Below are positions 32,848-41,898 of a stretch of 64,000 bases of DNA, piece after piece. The translations under genes were made by a program, and so were the position numbers. The notes beneath the pieces are model-generated. The model ran no database searches, was not told the origin of the DNA, and saw only the letters and a program-made list of their open reading frames with translations. The stretch is from Streptomyces sp. NBC_00536 (GTDB taxonomy: Bacteria > Actinomycetota > Actinomycetes > Streptomycetales > Streptomycetaceae), in contig NZ_CP107820.1 of assembly GCF_036346295.1 (NCBI RefSeq), forward strand, positions 203,651 to 267,650, written 5' to 3'. Positions within the stretch are counted from its first letter, which is position 1; each line of letters starts with the position of its first letter.

Positions 32848-34280
32848 CACAGCACCCGGGTCGCGTAGAGGTCGCAGTCGACCCCGAGCCGGTCGCGGCC
32901 GTCCAGCTCCGCCCACACCCGCTGCTGCGCCTCGATCTCCGCGGGCCCGGCCGGGCCGCCCGGACCGATGCCGAGCCGGGCCGCGATCCGCGAGGCCGCG
33001 AGCAGCGACCAGTGTTCGCCGCCCAGGAACGGGACCCGCCCGGCGGCGGCCCCCTGCACTCCCAGCACGGCGCCCGCCAGCAGCAGCATGGCCTGCCGGT
33101 CGGCCAGCGCCCGTACCGCCGGATCGGCGCGGCCCGCGTGCGCGGCGGCCAGGCACGGTCCGTGCAGCGCGCGCTGCTCGCTCACCAGCCGTCCCGCCAC
33201 CCGGGCGAGCGCGGCGGTGACCGCCTCGCCGCCCGCGACGGCGGTGGAGAGCCGGGCCGCGGCGCCGGTGAGCACGCCGACGAGGGTGTCGTCGCCCTCC
33301 GGCGCCGGGGGCACGCTCCGGGCGGGCATGGCCTCGCCGAGCCGGAACAGCACGGCGCCCGTGGTGTCCGCCCGGCGCTCGAAGGCGAGGGCCAGCGAGG
33401 GCAGTTCGCGCACCACGTCCGTCTGGTAGGCGGACACGTCCGCCGGACCGGACCCGGCCCGGGACACGTCCGTGGCCAGCTTGGCCACCATCAGCCGCTC
33501 CAGCGAGCCGGCCGGACGCCCGCATTCACCGAGTACGAGGTCCACCTCGTCCAGCACCCCGCCCACCACCTGCGCCGTCACGTACCCGACGGCCGCGCGC
33601 ACGGCCCGCCCGCTGCCCTGCGGCAGCGCACTCGCCCGCAGCCCCACCGCCACCAGGCTCTCGCAGGCCAGCAGCTCGGCGAAGGCGGCGGCCAGCGGTC
33701 CGCGCCACTGCCGGATCGCGGGCTCGGTCCGGCCCCGCTCGGCGACCATCCGCACCGCCGCGCGCAGCACCGTACCCGTGGTGGCGATCAGCGCCGCCGG
33801 GCCGAGCAGCGCGGCGAACTCCCCGGCCCGCGCGGGCACCGGCTCCTCCCGTTCCAGGGCGGCGATCAGCGCCCGCGCGCCGTGCGCGTACCCGAGCGCC
33901 AGGTCCCGGCGGAACAGTGGGCGCAGCACGCGCACGAGGTCGTCGGCGGCGGTGTAGCGGCCGCCGTGCGCCGCCGGTACCAGCTCGGCCCGCACGGCGG
34001 CTTCGACGGCGGTGCGCTGCACCCCGCCCCGGCCGCCGGTGCCTTCGCGCAGGCCGTGGAACCCGTACGGATTGCCCTCGTCGTAGGGATCGGAGAGCAG
34101 CGCCTCCAGCCGCACCGCCCGCAGCGCGACGTCCACGGTGGGCGCGAGGGCCGCGTAGGGGTGGGCGAGCGCGAAGTGCCGCGTCCGCGGCGGCCGTTCG
34201 GCGGCCTCCTGGGCGACCGGCTCGGCCTCCGGAAGGACGACCTCGCGCTCCTGCACGGGACCGGACCGGGTGAGGGCCAT
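32844..34280 (-). CDS. Acyl-CoA-dehydrogenase-like protein (tentative)
   Basis: 478 residues from the ATG at 34280 (AGGAG seven bases upstream; an ATG at 34313 has no such site). Long alpha-helical, Ala/Leu/Arg-rich sequence. The C-terminal part (AAFAELLACESLVAVGLRA, YVTAQVVGGVLDEVDLVLGECG, MVAKLATDVSRA) recalls the helical domain of the acyl-CoA dehydrogenase family. I cannot place the catalytic Glu or FAD contacts with confidence. It could dehydrogenate an acyl-ACP/CoA or be a non-redox relative. Coupled to PPTase 2 and followed upstream by the aromatase gene, so part of a four-gene minus-strand operon. Confidence 0.5.
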   Translation of the reverse strand: MALTRSGPVQEREVVLPEAEPVAQEAAERPPRTRHFALAHPYAALAPTVDVALRAVRLEALLSDPYDEGNPYGFHGLREGTGGRGGVQRTAVEAAVRAELVPAAHGGRYTAADDLVRVLRPLFRRDLALGYAHGARALIAALEREEPVPARAGEFAALLGPAALIATTGTVLRAAVRMVAERGRTEPAIRQWRGPLAAAFAELLACESLVAVGLRASALPQGSGRAVRAAVGYVTAQVVGGVLDEVDLVLGECGRPAGSLERLMVAKLATDVSRAGSGPADVSAYQTDVVRELPSLALAFERRADTTGAVLFRLGEAMPARSVPPAPEGDDTLVGVLTGAAARLSTAVAGGEAVTAALARVAGRLVSEQRALHGPCLAAAHAGRADPAVRALADRQAMLLLAGAVLGVQGAAAGRVPFLGGEHWSLLAASRIAARLGIGPGGPAGPAEIEAQQRVWAELDGRDRLGVDCDLYATRVLW

Positions 34281-34358
34281 CGAACTGCTCCTGTTCATCG
34301 GCGAGGTCGTCATAGGGGAACGGTCAACGGGGGAACGGTGAAGCGGTGTCGGGACCTG

Positions 34359-35321
34359 TCATCGCAACCTGCGTACGGCGCTCTGCGCGTGCCACTTGGC
34401 CAGCCCCAGCACCTCTTCGGAGGCCCGCCCCAGCCACGCGCGCACGTACCGGCGGGCCTCCGCGAGGCTCGTCCCCTCTCCCAGCACCCGCTCGACGGCC
34501 TCCTCGTTCAGCATCACCTGCTGCGCACAGACCACCCGGACCCCGTCCTCGTCCGGCACCAGGGACCATTCGCCGCTGTGCGCGGCGATCAGTTCGGGGG
34601 TGACCAGCTCCTTGTGGACGATCCGCGCGGCCGAGGGGAAACACAGCCGCACCGCCCGCGTGGAGACCGTCCGCCCGCCGGGCGCGGCGCAGGTGTCCAG
34701 GACGGCGACCTGCACGCCCGGCACGTCCTCGATGACGCTGGACCACTCCACGTGCGGGACGGATTCGCTCCAGTCCCCGATCCGGTAGAGGAAGTCGTAG
34801 ACCAGCTCGGCCGGGCCCTGGACGTGCACGCTGTCCTCGAAGGAGAGCAGCAGCCGGTCCATCCGCTCCCAGCGTTCGGCGGCCTCCTTGAGGTGCGCGA
34901 GCTGCGCGTCCAGCTCCGCCTGCCACTCCCGCTGGCTGCGTTCGCTCTCGGCGGCGGGCAACCCCACCAGGGTGCGCCGTTGGACCAGGGTCACCAGTGA
35001 CTCCGTATCGCCCTTCGGTTCGACCGTCCAGGTCCCGGACACGGGCACGCCCAGGCGGGCGGTGTCCTCCTGCTCGAAGTCGACCGCGCGGGCGTGGGGG
35101 CGCAGCACGCGCCGGAGGTGGAAGGACCGGACCCGGTCCCCGGCCACGTCCCAGAGCCGCAGGCGTTCGTGCTCGCCGTCGAAGTCCATCCGTTCGACGT
35201 GCACGGGGGAGGGCAGCAGGAGGGGCCAGCGCACGGCGTCGGCCAGCAGTCCGTAGACCACGCCGGCCGGGGCGGCCACCCACGCCGTCTGCTCGCTCGC
35301 GTGCACACGCTGCGACGACAT
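34359..35321 (-). CDS. Two-domain aromatase/cyclase (SRPBCC, TcmN/ActVII-like)
   Basis: 320 residues with two consecutive START/SRPBCC units. Unit 1 (residues ~10-150) begins EQTAWVAAPAGVVYGLLADAVRWPLLLPS and contains ERMDFDGEHERLRLWDV. Unit 2 (~165-305) begins FEDSVHVQGPAELVYDFLYRIGDWSESVPHVEWS. Didomain aromatase/cyclases direct first-ring C7-C12 or C9-C14 closure and aromatisation of reduced poly-beta-ketone chains. Its presence means at least one polyketide in this system is probably aromatic. The ATG at 35321 has AAAGGGG upstream; an in-frame GTG at 35336 is the alternative. Confidence 0.88.
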   Translation of the reverse strand: MSSQRVHASEQTAWVAAPAGVVYGLLADAVRWPLLLPSPVHVERMDFDGEHERLRLWDVAGDRVRSFHLRRVLRPHARAVDFEQEDTARLGVPVSGTWTVEPKGDTESLVTLVQRRTLVGLPAAESERSQREWQAELDAQLAHLKEAAERWERMDRLLLSFEDSVHVQGPAELVYDFLYRIGDWSESVPHVEWSSVIEDVPGVQVAVLDTCAAPGGRTVSTRAVRLCFPSAARIVHKELVTPELIAAHSGEWSLVPDEDGVRVVCAQQVMLNEEAVERVLGEGTSLAEARRYVRAWLGRASEEVLGLAKWHAQSAVRRLR

Positions 35322-35403
35322 GAATGCCCCTTTCACCTCTGCGGGTGCCCTCCAGAGTGCACGGCCCCGCTCGAACCTCCCTCAAGCCCGGCGGCACGAC
35401 CCC

Positions 35404-36627
35404 TCAGGCGGAAGACCGGCTGCTCTCGGCCAGGGCGTCCGCGAGCATCCGCCAGATCTCGGCGGCCAGGTCGATGTTGGCGTCCTCCTGGGCCTGCTGG
35501 GCCAGGGTGCGCAGGCCCTGGATGCCGGCCGGGTCGCCGCCGAGTATCAGCAGCTGGTGGCGGAGCATCTCCAGCCGGACCTGGTCGCGGTACGTCATCC
35601 TCGGCGCGTCCCCGGCCAGTTCGCCGAGGAGGGCGCGCGCGTCGTCGTAGCGGGCGGTGGCGAAGGCCAGATCGGCCTTGAGCGCGGTCAGGTCCTGACG
35701 CAGCGCGGGGGTGCCGACGAAGGCGAGGGCGGCCTCCGCCTCGGCGGCCCGCCGCTGCGCCTGTTCGGGGTCGGCGGGCAGCCGTTGCAGGTGCAGCCGG
35801 GCGGCGGCGAGGCGCAGACGGAGCCACAGCACCAGGTCTTCCTGGCTGCTGAAACGTTCCAGGGCTTCCTCCAAACAGGCCTGCGCACCGGCGTAATCGC
35901 CCTGCCGCATCCGTACGGCGGCGGCCGTCCACATGGCCTCCGCCCACAGCGCGTCCGTACGTCCCTCCACCAGCGCGGTCAGTTCGTCGGCGTGCGTCCG
36001 GGCCTCGCCGATGCGGCCCGCCTCCGCCTGTACGGAGATCAGCGCCAGCAGGGCGGTGGCCCGGTCCTCCACGCCCAGTTCCTCACCGAGCGCGAGGCGG
36101 TGGGCCTCGACGGCCGCGTCGAGGGCCGGGGTGATGTCACCGAGGGAGCGCAGGCAGCGGGCGAGCCGGGTCAGCCCGCGCACGCGCAGCTCGGTGACGC
36201 CGACCTCGTCGCCGAGCGCGACGAGCCGGGTGAGCCGCTCGCGCTCGCCCGCGTGGTCACCCTGGAGCCGGTCGGCCTGCGCGAGCAGCCACAGGGCCTG
36301 CCAGCGCAGTACGGGACTCTCGTGCGCCTCGGCGGCCAGCGCCTGGCGCAGTTCCTCGATGGCGTCACTGGATCCGGTGGACGCGGCAAGGGTGAGCGCA
36401 TGGGCCAGCGACCCGGTAACAGGCTCCTCAAAGTCAGCAGCCTCGATCCCGAGCCGCCCCGCAAGATAGTTGACAGCCCGTTCGGTGGGCTGCCGGGCAC
36501 CGGACTCCAGCCGGGACAGATAGCCGGTGGACATGCCCTCCCCCGCGAGCGCGGTCTGGGACAGGCCCCGGGCCATCCTCAACTTCTTCAGGCGGTGTCC
36601 GAACGCGGGCTGTCGCAGCATGAGCAT
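35404..36627 (-). CDS. XRE-family HTH regulator with TPR-like sensor domain
   Basis: About 407 residues. The N-terminal HTH is FGHRLKKLRMARGLSQTALAGEGMSTGYLSRLESGARQPTERAVNYLAGRLG (about residues 8-60). The remainder is a series of 34-residue-type helical hairpins (for example ARCLRSLGDITPALDAAVEAHRLALGEEL) forming TPR-like repeats. Such HTH-TPR regulators sense peptides or small ligands and are frequent orphan regulators in Streptomyces. The start is not certain (ATG at 36627 or 36621; neither has a strong ribosome site). It lies next to the aromatase gene on the same strand, 82 bp apart, and may control that operon. Confidence 0.8.
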   Translation of the reverse strand: MLMLRQPAFGHRLKKLRMARGLSQTALAGEGMSTGYLSRLESGARQPTERAVNYLAGRLGIEAADFEEPVTGSLAHALTLAASTGSSDAIEELRQALAAEAHESPVLRWQALWLLAQADRLQGDHAGERERLTRLVALGDEVGVTELRVRGLTRLARCLRSLGDITPALDAAVEAHRLALGEELGVEDRATALLALISVQAEAGRIGEARTHADELTALVEGRTDALWAEAMWTAAAVRMRQGDYAGAQACLEEALERFSSQEDLVLWLRLRLAAARLHLQRLPADPEQAQRRAAEAEAALAFVGTPALRQDLTALKADLAFATARYDDARALLGELAGDAPRMTYRDQVRLEMLRHQLLILGGDPAGIQGLRTLAQQAQEDANIDLAAEIWRMLADALAESSRSSA

Positions 36628-37396
36628 CCCTGGGGTGATCGGGGCAGGAGAGTCGCCGGGAGAACCGCACCGAGCGTAGGCCGCCTGGCAACACGCGGGC
36701 AAACCTTTGCCACAGCCAGTCGGCTTCTCTCATCCCCATCTCAAGCGCTCCTCGACCGGATCGAGGCAGACTCTCCAGAACCCGGCCCCGCACCTGGCCG
36801 GGACCTGCTCTTTTCCGACGCCTGGGGGTCGACGATGAGGCCATCGGTGTGCGCACCACGCGCGGCCGTCCCGGCTGCCGCCTTTCCGCACATCGGAGAC
36901 GACCCCCTCGACCCACCCCAAGACGTCCAGTCGGACGAAGACATAGGCTGGCCCAAACACTGACCCCAGCCGACAGCCCACCACCAGGCCGCACCAAACC
37001 CACCCCGCAGCCGACCGCCTGGCCACGCAAAATCCACCCCGCAGCCCACCTCGAGGCCACACCAAATCCGCCCCGCAGGGGACCGCCTGGCCACGCCAAG
37101 TCCGGCCCGCAGGGGACCGCCTGGCCACGCCAAATCCACCCCGCAGGGAACCTGCAGGCCGCACCAAATTCAGCCCCGCCGGCGTTTGAGGCGCCGCCGG
37201 AGGCACCACAACCCGCGCAGCACCCCCACCGCAGCCCACCACTCAGCCACACCAAGTCCAGCCTCGCGGGCCACCTCCAGCCCACGCCACATCCGCCCGC
37301 AGGCAACCTCCAGGCCGCACCAAAATCAGCCCCGCCGGCGTTTGAGGCGCCGCCGGAGGCACCCCAGCCCGCGCAGCACCCCCCATCGCACCCACC
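36628..37396. repeat. 770-bp intergenic region with short tandem repeats and two REP-like cores
   Basis: No convincing gene is seen. From about 37010 to 37180 an imperfect ~33-35-bp unit containing GACCGCCTGGCCACGC is repeated three times, with further variants of GCAGGxxACC...CACCAAA. The GCCGGCGTTTGAGGC core occurs at 37174-37194 and 37330-37350, each followed by CGCCGGAGGC. The XRE-TPR promoter should lie at the left end of this stretch. Confidence 0.7.
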
Positions 37397-39112
37397 TCAC
37401 CCAGCCCAAACCCCCCGCCCCGCCGGAGCCCCCCTCCCCCGCGAAACACGGCCCACCCCCAGCGGAGCCACCGCCCCCGCCAACTCCGCCTCCGTCAGCT
37501 CGGTCCCACCCCCCGCCGTGTACCCGTCCGGCCGGACCAGGAGCCAACCCCCCGCGGCCAGCGCCAGCGCCCCCCGCACACGCCCCCCAGGATCCGCCAG
37601 CGCCCGCGGCCCCACCCCGGACCTCGCCCCCACCCCCGCCCCCGCCCCAGTTCCCCCGCCCGCCCCGGAAATCGCCCGCACCGACAACCACCCCGCATAC
37701 CGCCCCGCAGCCTCCCGCGCCACCTCCACCGCCTCACCGGTGCCCTCCGGTACGTACAGCAACGACCACCGCACGTCCCGCAGTTCCCCCCGGATCCCCT
37801 CCGCGACGACCCGCCGACCGCCCCCGAGCCCGCCGGGCCGCCCCCCGTACGCCTGCCCGAGCCCCGACATGTCGCCGAGCACCTTCCGCTGGATGGCCCG
37901 GTGCAGCAGCCCGGTGCCGCGTACGACACCCATGACGGCCGGCAACGCCGCCCCCGCCATCGCGTTCGTGACCTGCGCCAGCACCCCCGTCCGCTGCGCC
38001 GCCCCGAGGAGCGCCCGCGCCACCGGCACCCGTTCCTCCTCGTACGTACGGAGCAACTCCCGCCCCGTCCAGCCCTGTTCGACCATGGCCAGCTTCCAGG
38101 CCAGGTTGTACGCGTCCTGCACCCCGGTGTTGAGACCCTGCCCGGACGCGGGCCCGTACACATGCGCCGCGTCCCCGGCGACGAAGCACCGGCCCTCGCC
38201 CATCCGCGTGGCCACCGCCCCCCGGAAGGTGTGCACGGCGCTCCAGAGCGGCACGCCCACCCTGACCTCGCGCCCCAGCCCGGCCGACAGCTTCTCGGAC
38301 AGCCGCAGTTCCACCGGCCGCCCGTCCCGGACCGCATCGGCGGGCGCGGAGTCCAGCAGCCGCCAGTGTCCGGCGCGCCGATGAGGAATCATCAACAACG
38401 CCTGCCCCCCGGTGTGCACCCAGTGCACACTGTCCTGCACAAGCCCACCAGCAGCCCCACCAGCAATCCCACCCACCACCGCATCCGCCATCTCCCACGT
38501 CTCGACGCCCCCCTCCACACCCGGCAGCCGCAGCCGGGCCCGGACCGTGCTGTCCGCTCCGTCGCAGCCGACCAGCCAGGGCACGGCGCAGACCTCCCGC
38601 CGCCCGCCGAGATGCTCCAGGTGCGCCCGTACGCCGTCTTCGTCCTGGTCCAGGGACGTCAGCCGCACGCCCCACTCCACCCGGACCCCGAGCCGCGCCA
38701 CCGCCCTGCGCAGGACGGCCTCGGTACGGGCCTGCTCGATGAGCACGGTGTACGGGTACCGGGTGGGCGTCGAGCCGTAGTCGGCGTCGAGCCGGACCGG
38801 CCGACCACCCCCCGCGGTCATCGTGAACGCCCGGTTGCGGCGCCCCTGTTCCAGTACGGGGCCCACCACACCCATCTGGTCGAAAACCTCCAGCGTCCGC
38901 GGATGCAGCGTGACGGCCCCGCCCCCACGGCCACCACTCACGCGCCCCGGCACACCGCCCCCGCGCCCACCACCCACACGCCCCGGCCCACCACCCGCGT
39001 CGACCACCCGGACCCGCAGACCCCTGCGGGCCAGTTCGTGCGCGGCGGTCAGCCCGGCCGGCCCGGCCCCGACGATCAGTACCCGTGCGCCCGTCCCGCT
39101 GCTCCGCGGCAT
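37397..39112 (-). CDS. Aromatic polyketide hydroxylase (FAD monooxygenase with thioredoxin-like C-terminus)
   Basis: 571 residues. FAD site VLIVGAGPAGLTAAHELARRG, DG motif VGCDGADSTVRARL, GD motif CFVAGDAAHVYGPASGQGLNTGVQDAYNLAWKL. Length and the C-terminal domain (LADPGGRVRGALALAAGGWLLVRPDGY) match PgaE/MtmOIV-type hydroxylases that oxidise angucycline or anthracycline-like polyketides. A Gly/Arg repeat (about residues 41-65) interrupts the usual FAD-contact region, an oddity given how conserved it is. ATG at 39112 with GGAGGGGG upstream. Consistent with the aromatase/cyclase encoded in the same region. Confidence 0.88.
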   Translation of the reverse strand: MPRSSGTGARVLIVGAGPAGLTAAHELARRGLRVRVVDAGGGPGRVGGGRGGGVPGRVSGGRGGGAVTLHPRTLEVFDQMGVVGPVLEQGRRNRAFTMTAGGGRPVRLDADYGSTPTRYPYTVLIEQARTEAVLRRAVARLGVRVEWGVRLTSLDQDEDGVRAHLEHLGGRREVCAVPWLVGCDGADSTVRARLRLPGVEGGVETWEMADAVVGGIAGGAAGGLVQDSVHWVHTGGQALLMIPHRRAGHWRLLDSAPADAVRDGRPVELRLSEKLSAGLGREVRVGVPLWSAVHTFRGAVATRMGEGRCFVAGDAAHVYGPASGQGLNTGVQDAYNLAWKLAMVEQGWTGRELLRTYEEERVPVARALLGAAQRTGVLAQVTNAMAGAALPAVMGVVRGTGLLHRAIQRKVLGDMSGLGQAYGGRPGGLGGGRRVVAEGIRGELRDVRWSLLYVPEGTGEAVEVAREAAGRYAGWLSVRAISGAGGGTGAGAGVGARSGVGPRALADPGGRVRGALALAAGGWLLVRPDGYTAGGGTELTEAELAGAVAPLGVGRVSRGRGAPAGRGVWAG

Positions 39113-39293
39113 GGCGCCGCCCCCTCCCCGTGGGCCGTCAGGCCGCCCCCGTGGGTACGGCGGCGCGGCGTTCACGGCGTTCCATCCTCGGCGGCGCCGC
39201 TCGCGACCCCCCGGACACCCACTGGACAGCCGCTGGACAGCCACCGGACAGCCACCGGTGATCGCCGGCACGGGGATGTGATCCCATGATCAT

Positions 39294-39857
39294 ATGAAGA
39301 CGACCACGAGGACCCTCCATCTGTTCTGCTCCGCCGCCCCGCCCGTCTTCGACGTGGCCCATGTGATCGAGGACGCGCAGGCCCGCGGCTGGGACGTGTG
39401 CCTGGGCCTGACGCCCACCGCCGCGCACTGGGTGGCCGGGAGCCTCGACGGACTGGCGGCGCTGACCGGGCACGCCGTGCGCTGGCAGTACAAGCTGCCC
39501 GGCGAGCCGGACGTGTGGCCCGCCGCGGACGCCCTGCTCTTCGCCCCGGCCACCTTCAACTCGGTCAACGCCTGGGCCCTCGGCCTCACCGACCGGTTCG
39601 TGGCCGGTTCGGCCGCCGAGGCGACCGGCATGGGGACGCCCGTCGTGGCGATGCCCTGCGTGAACAGCGCCCTGGCCGCCCACCCGCAGTTCGACCAGAG
39701 CGTGGCCGTCCTGCGGGGGGCGGGCGTCGAATTCCTCTACGGGGAGGGCGGCTTCGTCCCCGGCCCGGCGGGCCCGGACGCCCCCGCCCACTTCCCGTGG
39801 GCCGCGGCCCTGGACGCCGTGGACCGCCGCGTCGCCACCCCGGGCGGCGCGGCCTGA
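39294..39857 (+). CDS. HFCD-family flavoprotein
   Basis: 187 residues. The HFCD signatures are visible: LHLFCSAAPPVFD at the N-terminus, FAPATFNSVNAWALGLTD in the FMN loop, and VAMPCVNSALAAHPQFDQSVAVLRGAGVEFLYGEGGF at the substrate clamp. Relatives include phosphopantothenoyl-cysteine decarboxylase and peptidyl-cysteine decarboxylases such as EpiD. Stand-alone HFCD proteins of this length are common in Streptomyces with unknown substrates. Pantetheine metabolism is an attractive idea next to two PPTases but unproven. The ATG at 39294 has no good ribosome site; divergent from the hydroxylase gene. Confidence 0.75.
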   Translation: MKTTTRTLHLFCSAAPPVFDVAHVIEDAQARGWDVCLGLTPTAAHWVAGSLDGLAALTGHAVRWQYKLPGEPDVWPAADALLFAPATFNSVNAWALGLTDRFVAGSAAEATGMGTPVVAMPCVNSALAAHPQFDQSVAVLRGAGVEFLYGEGGFVPGPAGPDAPAHFPWAAALDAVDRRVATPGGAA

Positions 39858-39934
39858 GGCCGACGGCCCGGCGGGCCCCCGTACCGCCTGCCCCCCCCAA
39901 GACGTACCGCCTACTCCCCGGTCGTACCGTCGAT

Positions 39935-40459
39935 CTACTCCCCGGTCGTGCCGTCGATCGCCTCGCGCAGCAGATCGGCGTGCCCGTTGTGCCGGGCGTA
40001 CTCCTCGATCATGTGGGTCAGGACGTAGTGCAGGGAGTAGGTCTCGTCGATGCGCCGCTCCTCGTCCACGTACCGGCCGGTGACGTCGAGGGACTCGGCC
40101 GCGTCGACGATCGCCCGGGACAGCCCGCAGGTCCATTCCCACTTCTCGAAGGCTTCGGCCGGGTCCGCGTCCTCGACCTCCCACTCCGTCCACCGCCCGG
40201 CGGCGTCGCGCGGCCAGTACCCGCGCACGTCCTCGCCGTTGATGACGTTGCGGAACCACCCCCGCTCGACCTCGGCCAGATGACGGACGAGCCCGAGCAG
40301 CGTGAGCCCGGTGGTCGGGAGCGCCTTGCTGCGCAGCTGTCCGGCCGTCAGGCCCGCGCACTTCATCATCAGGGTGTCGCGCTGGTACTGGAGGATGCTG
40401 GTGAGCGTGGCGCGTTCGTCGCCCACCTGGACCGGAAGGGTTCGCTGTTCGTCGAGCAT
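39935..40459 (-). CDS. DinB/DUF664-family protein
   Basis: 174 residues, a four-helix-bundle DinB-like protein. Metal-ligand His residues are placed as expected: LVRHLAEVERGWF in helix 2 and HMIEEYARHNGHADLLREAIDG in helix 4. DUF664 relatives in actinobacteria include mycothiol-dependent enzymes and resistance proteins. Probably a thiol-transfer or detoxification role; no direct tie to the pathway is visible. The last 24 bases of the gene are duplicated immediately past the stop (39911-39934 versus 39935-39958). Confidence 0.8.
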   Translation of the reverse strand: MLDEQRTLPVQVGDERATLTSILQYQRDTLMMKCAGLTAGQLRSKALPTTGLTLLGLVRHLAEVERGWFRNVINGEDVRGYWPRDAAGRWTEWEVEDADPAEAFEKWEWTCGLSRAIVDAAESLDVTGRYVDEERRIDETYSLHYVLTHMIEEYARHNGHADLLREAIDGTTGE

Positions 40460-40475
40460 CGGGTGATCATGCCCG

Positions 40476-41795
40476 CTACGCGATGGCGCCCGCCGGGATT
40501 TCCACCTGCTGGACGCCCGCCCGTACGCCCGCCCCGGCCCCCGCCTCCACGCCCGCCGGGACGGCCCGTCGCCGCCCGCGCTGCCCGGGCACCAGCCCCG
40601 GCACCAGACCGGCCACCGAACCCCCCGCCGAACCGGACATCAGCCCGGACGCCAGCCCGGCCGACGGGGCGAACGGCAGCCCCGGCACCGCCCCCGGCAC
40701 CAGGACCTGCCCGGCCCCCGCCCCCGCCCCCCACCCGGAAGGCCGCACGGGCCACACGGACGGCACGGGCCCCACGTACGGCAGGGACGTTACGGACGAC
40801 ACGGACCGTACGGACGACACGGGCCGTACGGTCCTCACCTCGGCAACGACATCCCCCTCCGGCGCCACCCCACCCCGCGCCCGGTACCACCCGGCGGCCG
40901 CCCCGAGCCGTCCCAGCGGCCCGGGTCCGGGGTCGATCCCGCCCAGCTCCCAGGCCGTGTCGCTGCGGTACCACATGTCCCCGGCGAGCAGGGAGAACTG
41001 GCGCTCGCTCACCCACCCGGCCCGCTCCCGCAGCCCCGCCAGGCAGTCCTCCCACGTCAGCGAACCGCCCGCCTCCGGCGCGTGCGGCAGCACCCCGTAC
41101 TCCGCCAGCGCCCCCATCAGCGCCCCGTTGCGCACCGGTTCGGGGTGTCCGGCGTGCAGCACCCCACCCGGCAGCGCCCGCGGGGTCACCGCGAGCGCGG
41201 CCAGCAAACGTGCCAGGTCCATGACATCCACGAACGAGGCGAGCCCGCTCCCCCCGGCCCAGCGCGCGGGCACCCGCCGGAAGGCGTCCACCAGCGCCGG
41301 CACGGCCCAGCGGTCCCCGTAACCGGTCACCAGCGGAGCCCGCAGCACCGTTCCGCCCGCCGCGAGCACCGAAGCCTCCCCGGCCAGCCGGCTGCGGCTG
41401 GCGGCCGAGACGGGCGCGGGCTCCAACTCGCCCGCCCCCTCGCCCCGGTGCGGCCCGGGCCCGTAGACGGCACAGGTGGACAGGTGAACGATGCGCTCCA
41501 CCCCGGCCCGGCGCGCCTCCGCCACCAGGGCCGACGTACCGCGGACGTTGACGTCGTCGCAGCGCCGCTCGTCCCCGCCGACGTACGAGGCGAGCGAGAG
41601 CAGGACCGAGGCCCCGTCGCACAGCCCGCGCAGCGAACCGGGATCGCCCAGGTCCCCGCGCACCCCGCCCGCGCACGCCCGCCCGCCCGGCACACGGCCC
41701 TCCCGGGAGAGGACCCGGACGGACCGTCCCTCACCCACCAGCCTGCGCACCACCGCCGAGCCCACGAACCCGGTCCCCCCACTGATCACGATCAT
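40476..41795 (-). CDS. NAD(P)-dependent epimerase/dehydratase-like SDR (copy 1)
   Basis: 439 residues. Extended-SDR Rossmann motif VISGGTGFVGSAVVRRL, then LSTCAVYGPGP (Tyr present; the following Lys of YxxxK is not seen) and HAGHPEPVRN in the C-terminal half. The last ~110 residues are a low-complexity Ala/Gly/Val/Pro tail absent from the paralogue at 53.4-54.3 kb. Similar SDRs accompany afsA homologues in butyrolactone/butenolide islands, where they reduce signal precursors, so a signalling role is plausible. ATG at 41795; a GTG one codon earlier is possible. Confidence 0.75.
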   Translation of the reverse strand: MIVISGGTGFVGSAVVRRLVGEGRSVRVLSREGRVPGGRACAGGVRGDLGDPGSLRGLCDGASVLLSLASYVGGDERRCDDVNVRGTSALVAEARRAGVERIVHLSTCAVYGPGPHRGEGAGELEPAPVSAASRSRLAGEASVLAAGGTVLRAPLVTGYGDRWAVPALVDAFRRVPARWAGGSGLASFVDVMDLARLLAALAVTPRALPGGVLHAGHPEPVRNGALMGALAEYGVLPHAPEAGGSLTWEDCLAGLRERAGWVSERQFSLLAGDMWYRSDTAWELGGIDPGPGPLGRLGAAAGWYRARGGVAPEGDVVAEVRTVRPVSSVRSVSSVTSLPYVGPVPSVWPVRPSGWGAGAGAGQVLVPGAVPGLPFAPSAGLASGLMSGSAGGSVAGLVPGLVPGQRGRRRAVPAGVEAGAGAGVRAGVQQVEIPAGAIA

Positions 41796-41824
41796 CACGC
41801 CACCCCCGGCTGACTGCGCTACAG

Positions 41825-41861
41825 AAAAAAAGAGAACGCCCTTTATGTTATGAGGGCGTTC
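41825..41861 (-). terminator. Intrinsic terminator with U-tract after the epoxide hydrolase gene
   Basis: A 9-bp stem (GAACGCCCT at 41834-41842 with AGGGCGTTC at 41853-41861) is followed on the minus strand by seven T residues (A7 at 41825-41831 on plus). It lies 38 bases past the epoxide hydrolase stop. A true U-tract terminator is unusual in Streptomyces. Confidence 0.85.
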
Positions 41862-41898
41862 CCTGTTCGCGCAGACGTTCGGCCGAGTTGGCATATAC

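Noticed and set aside
36849..38384. 511-codon plus-strand ORF over the repeat region
   Set aside because: Pro/Ala/Ser-rich, created by C-rich repeats and the antisense of the hydroxylase gene; no ribosome site.
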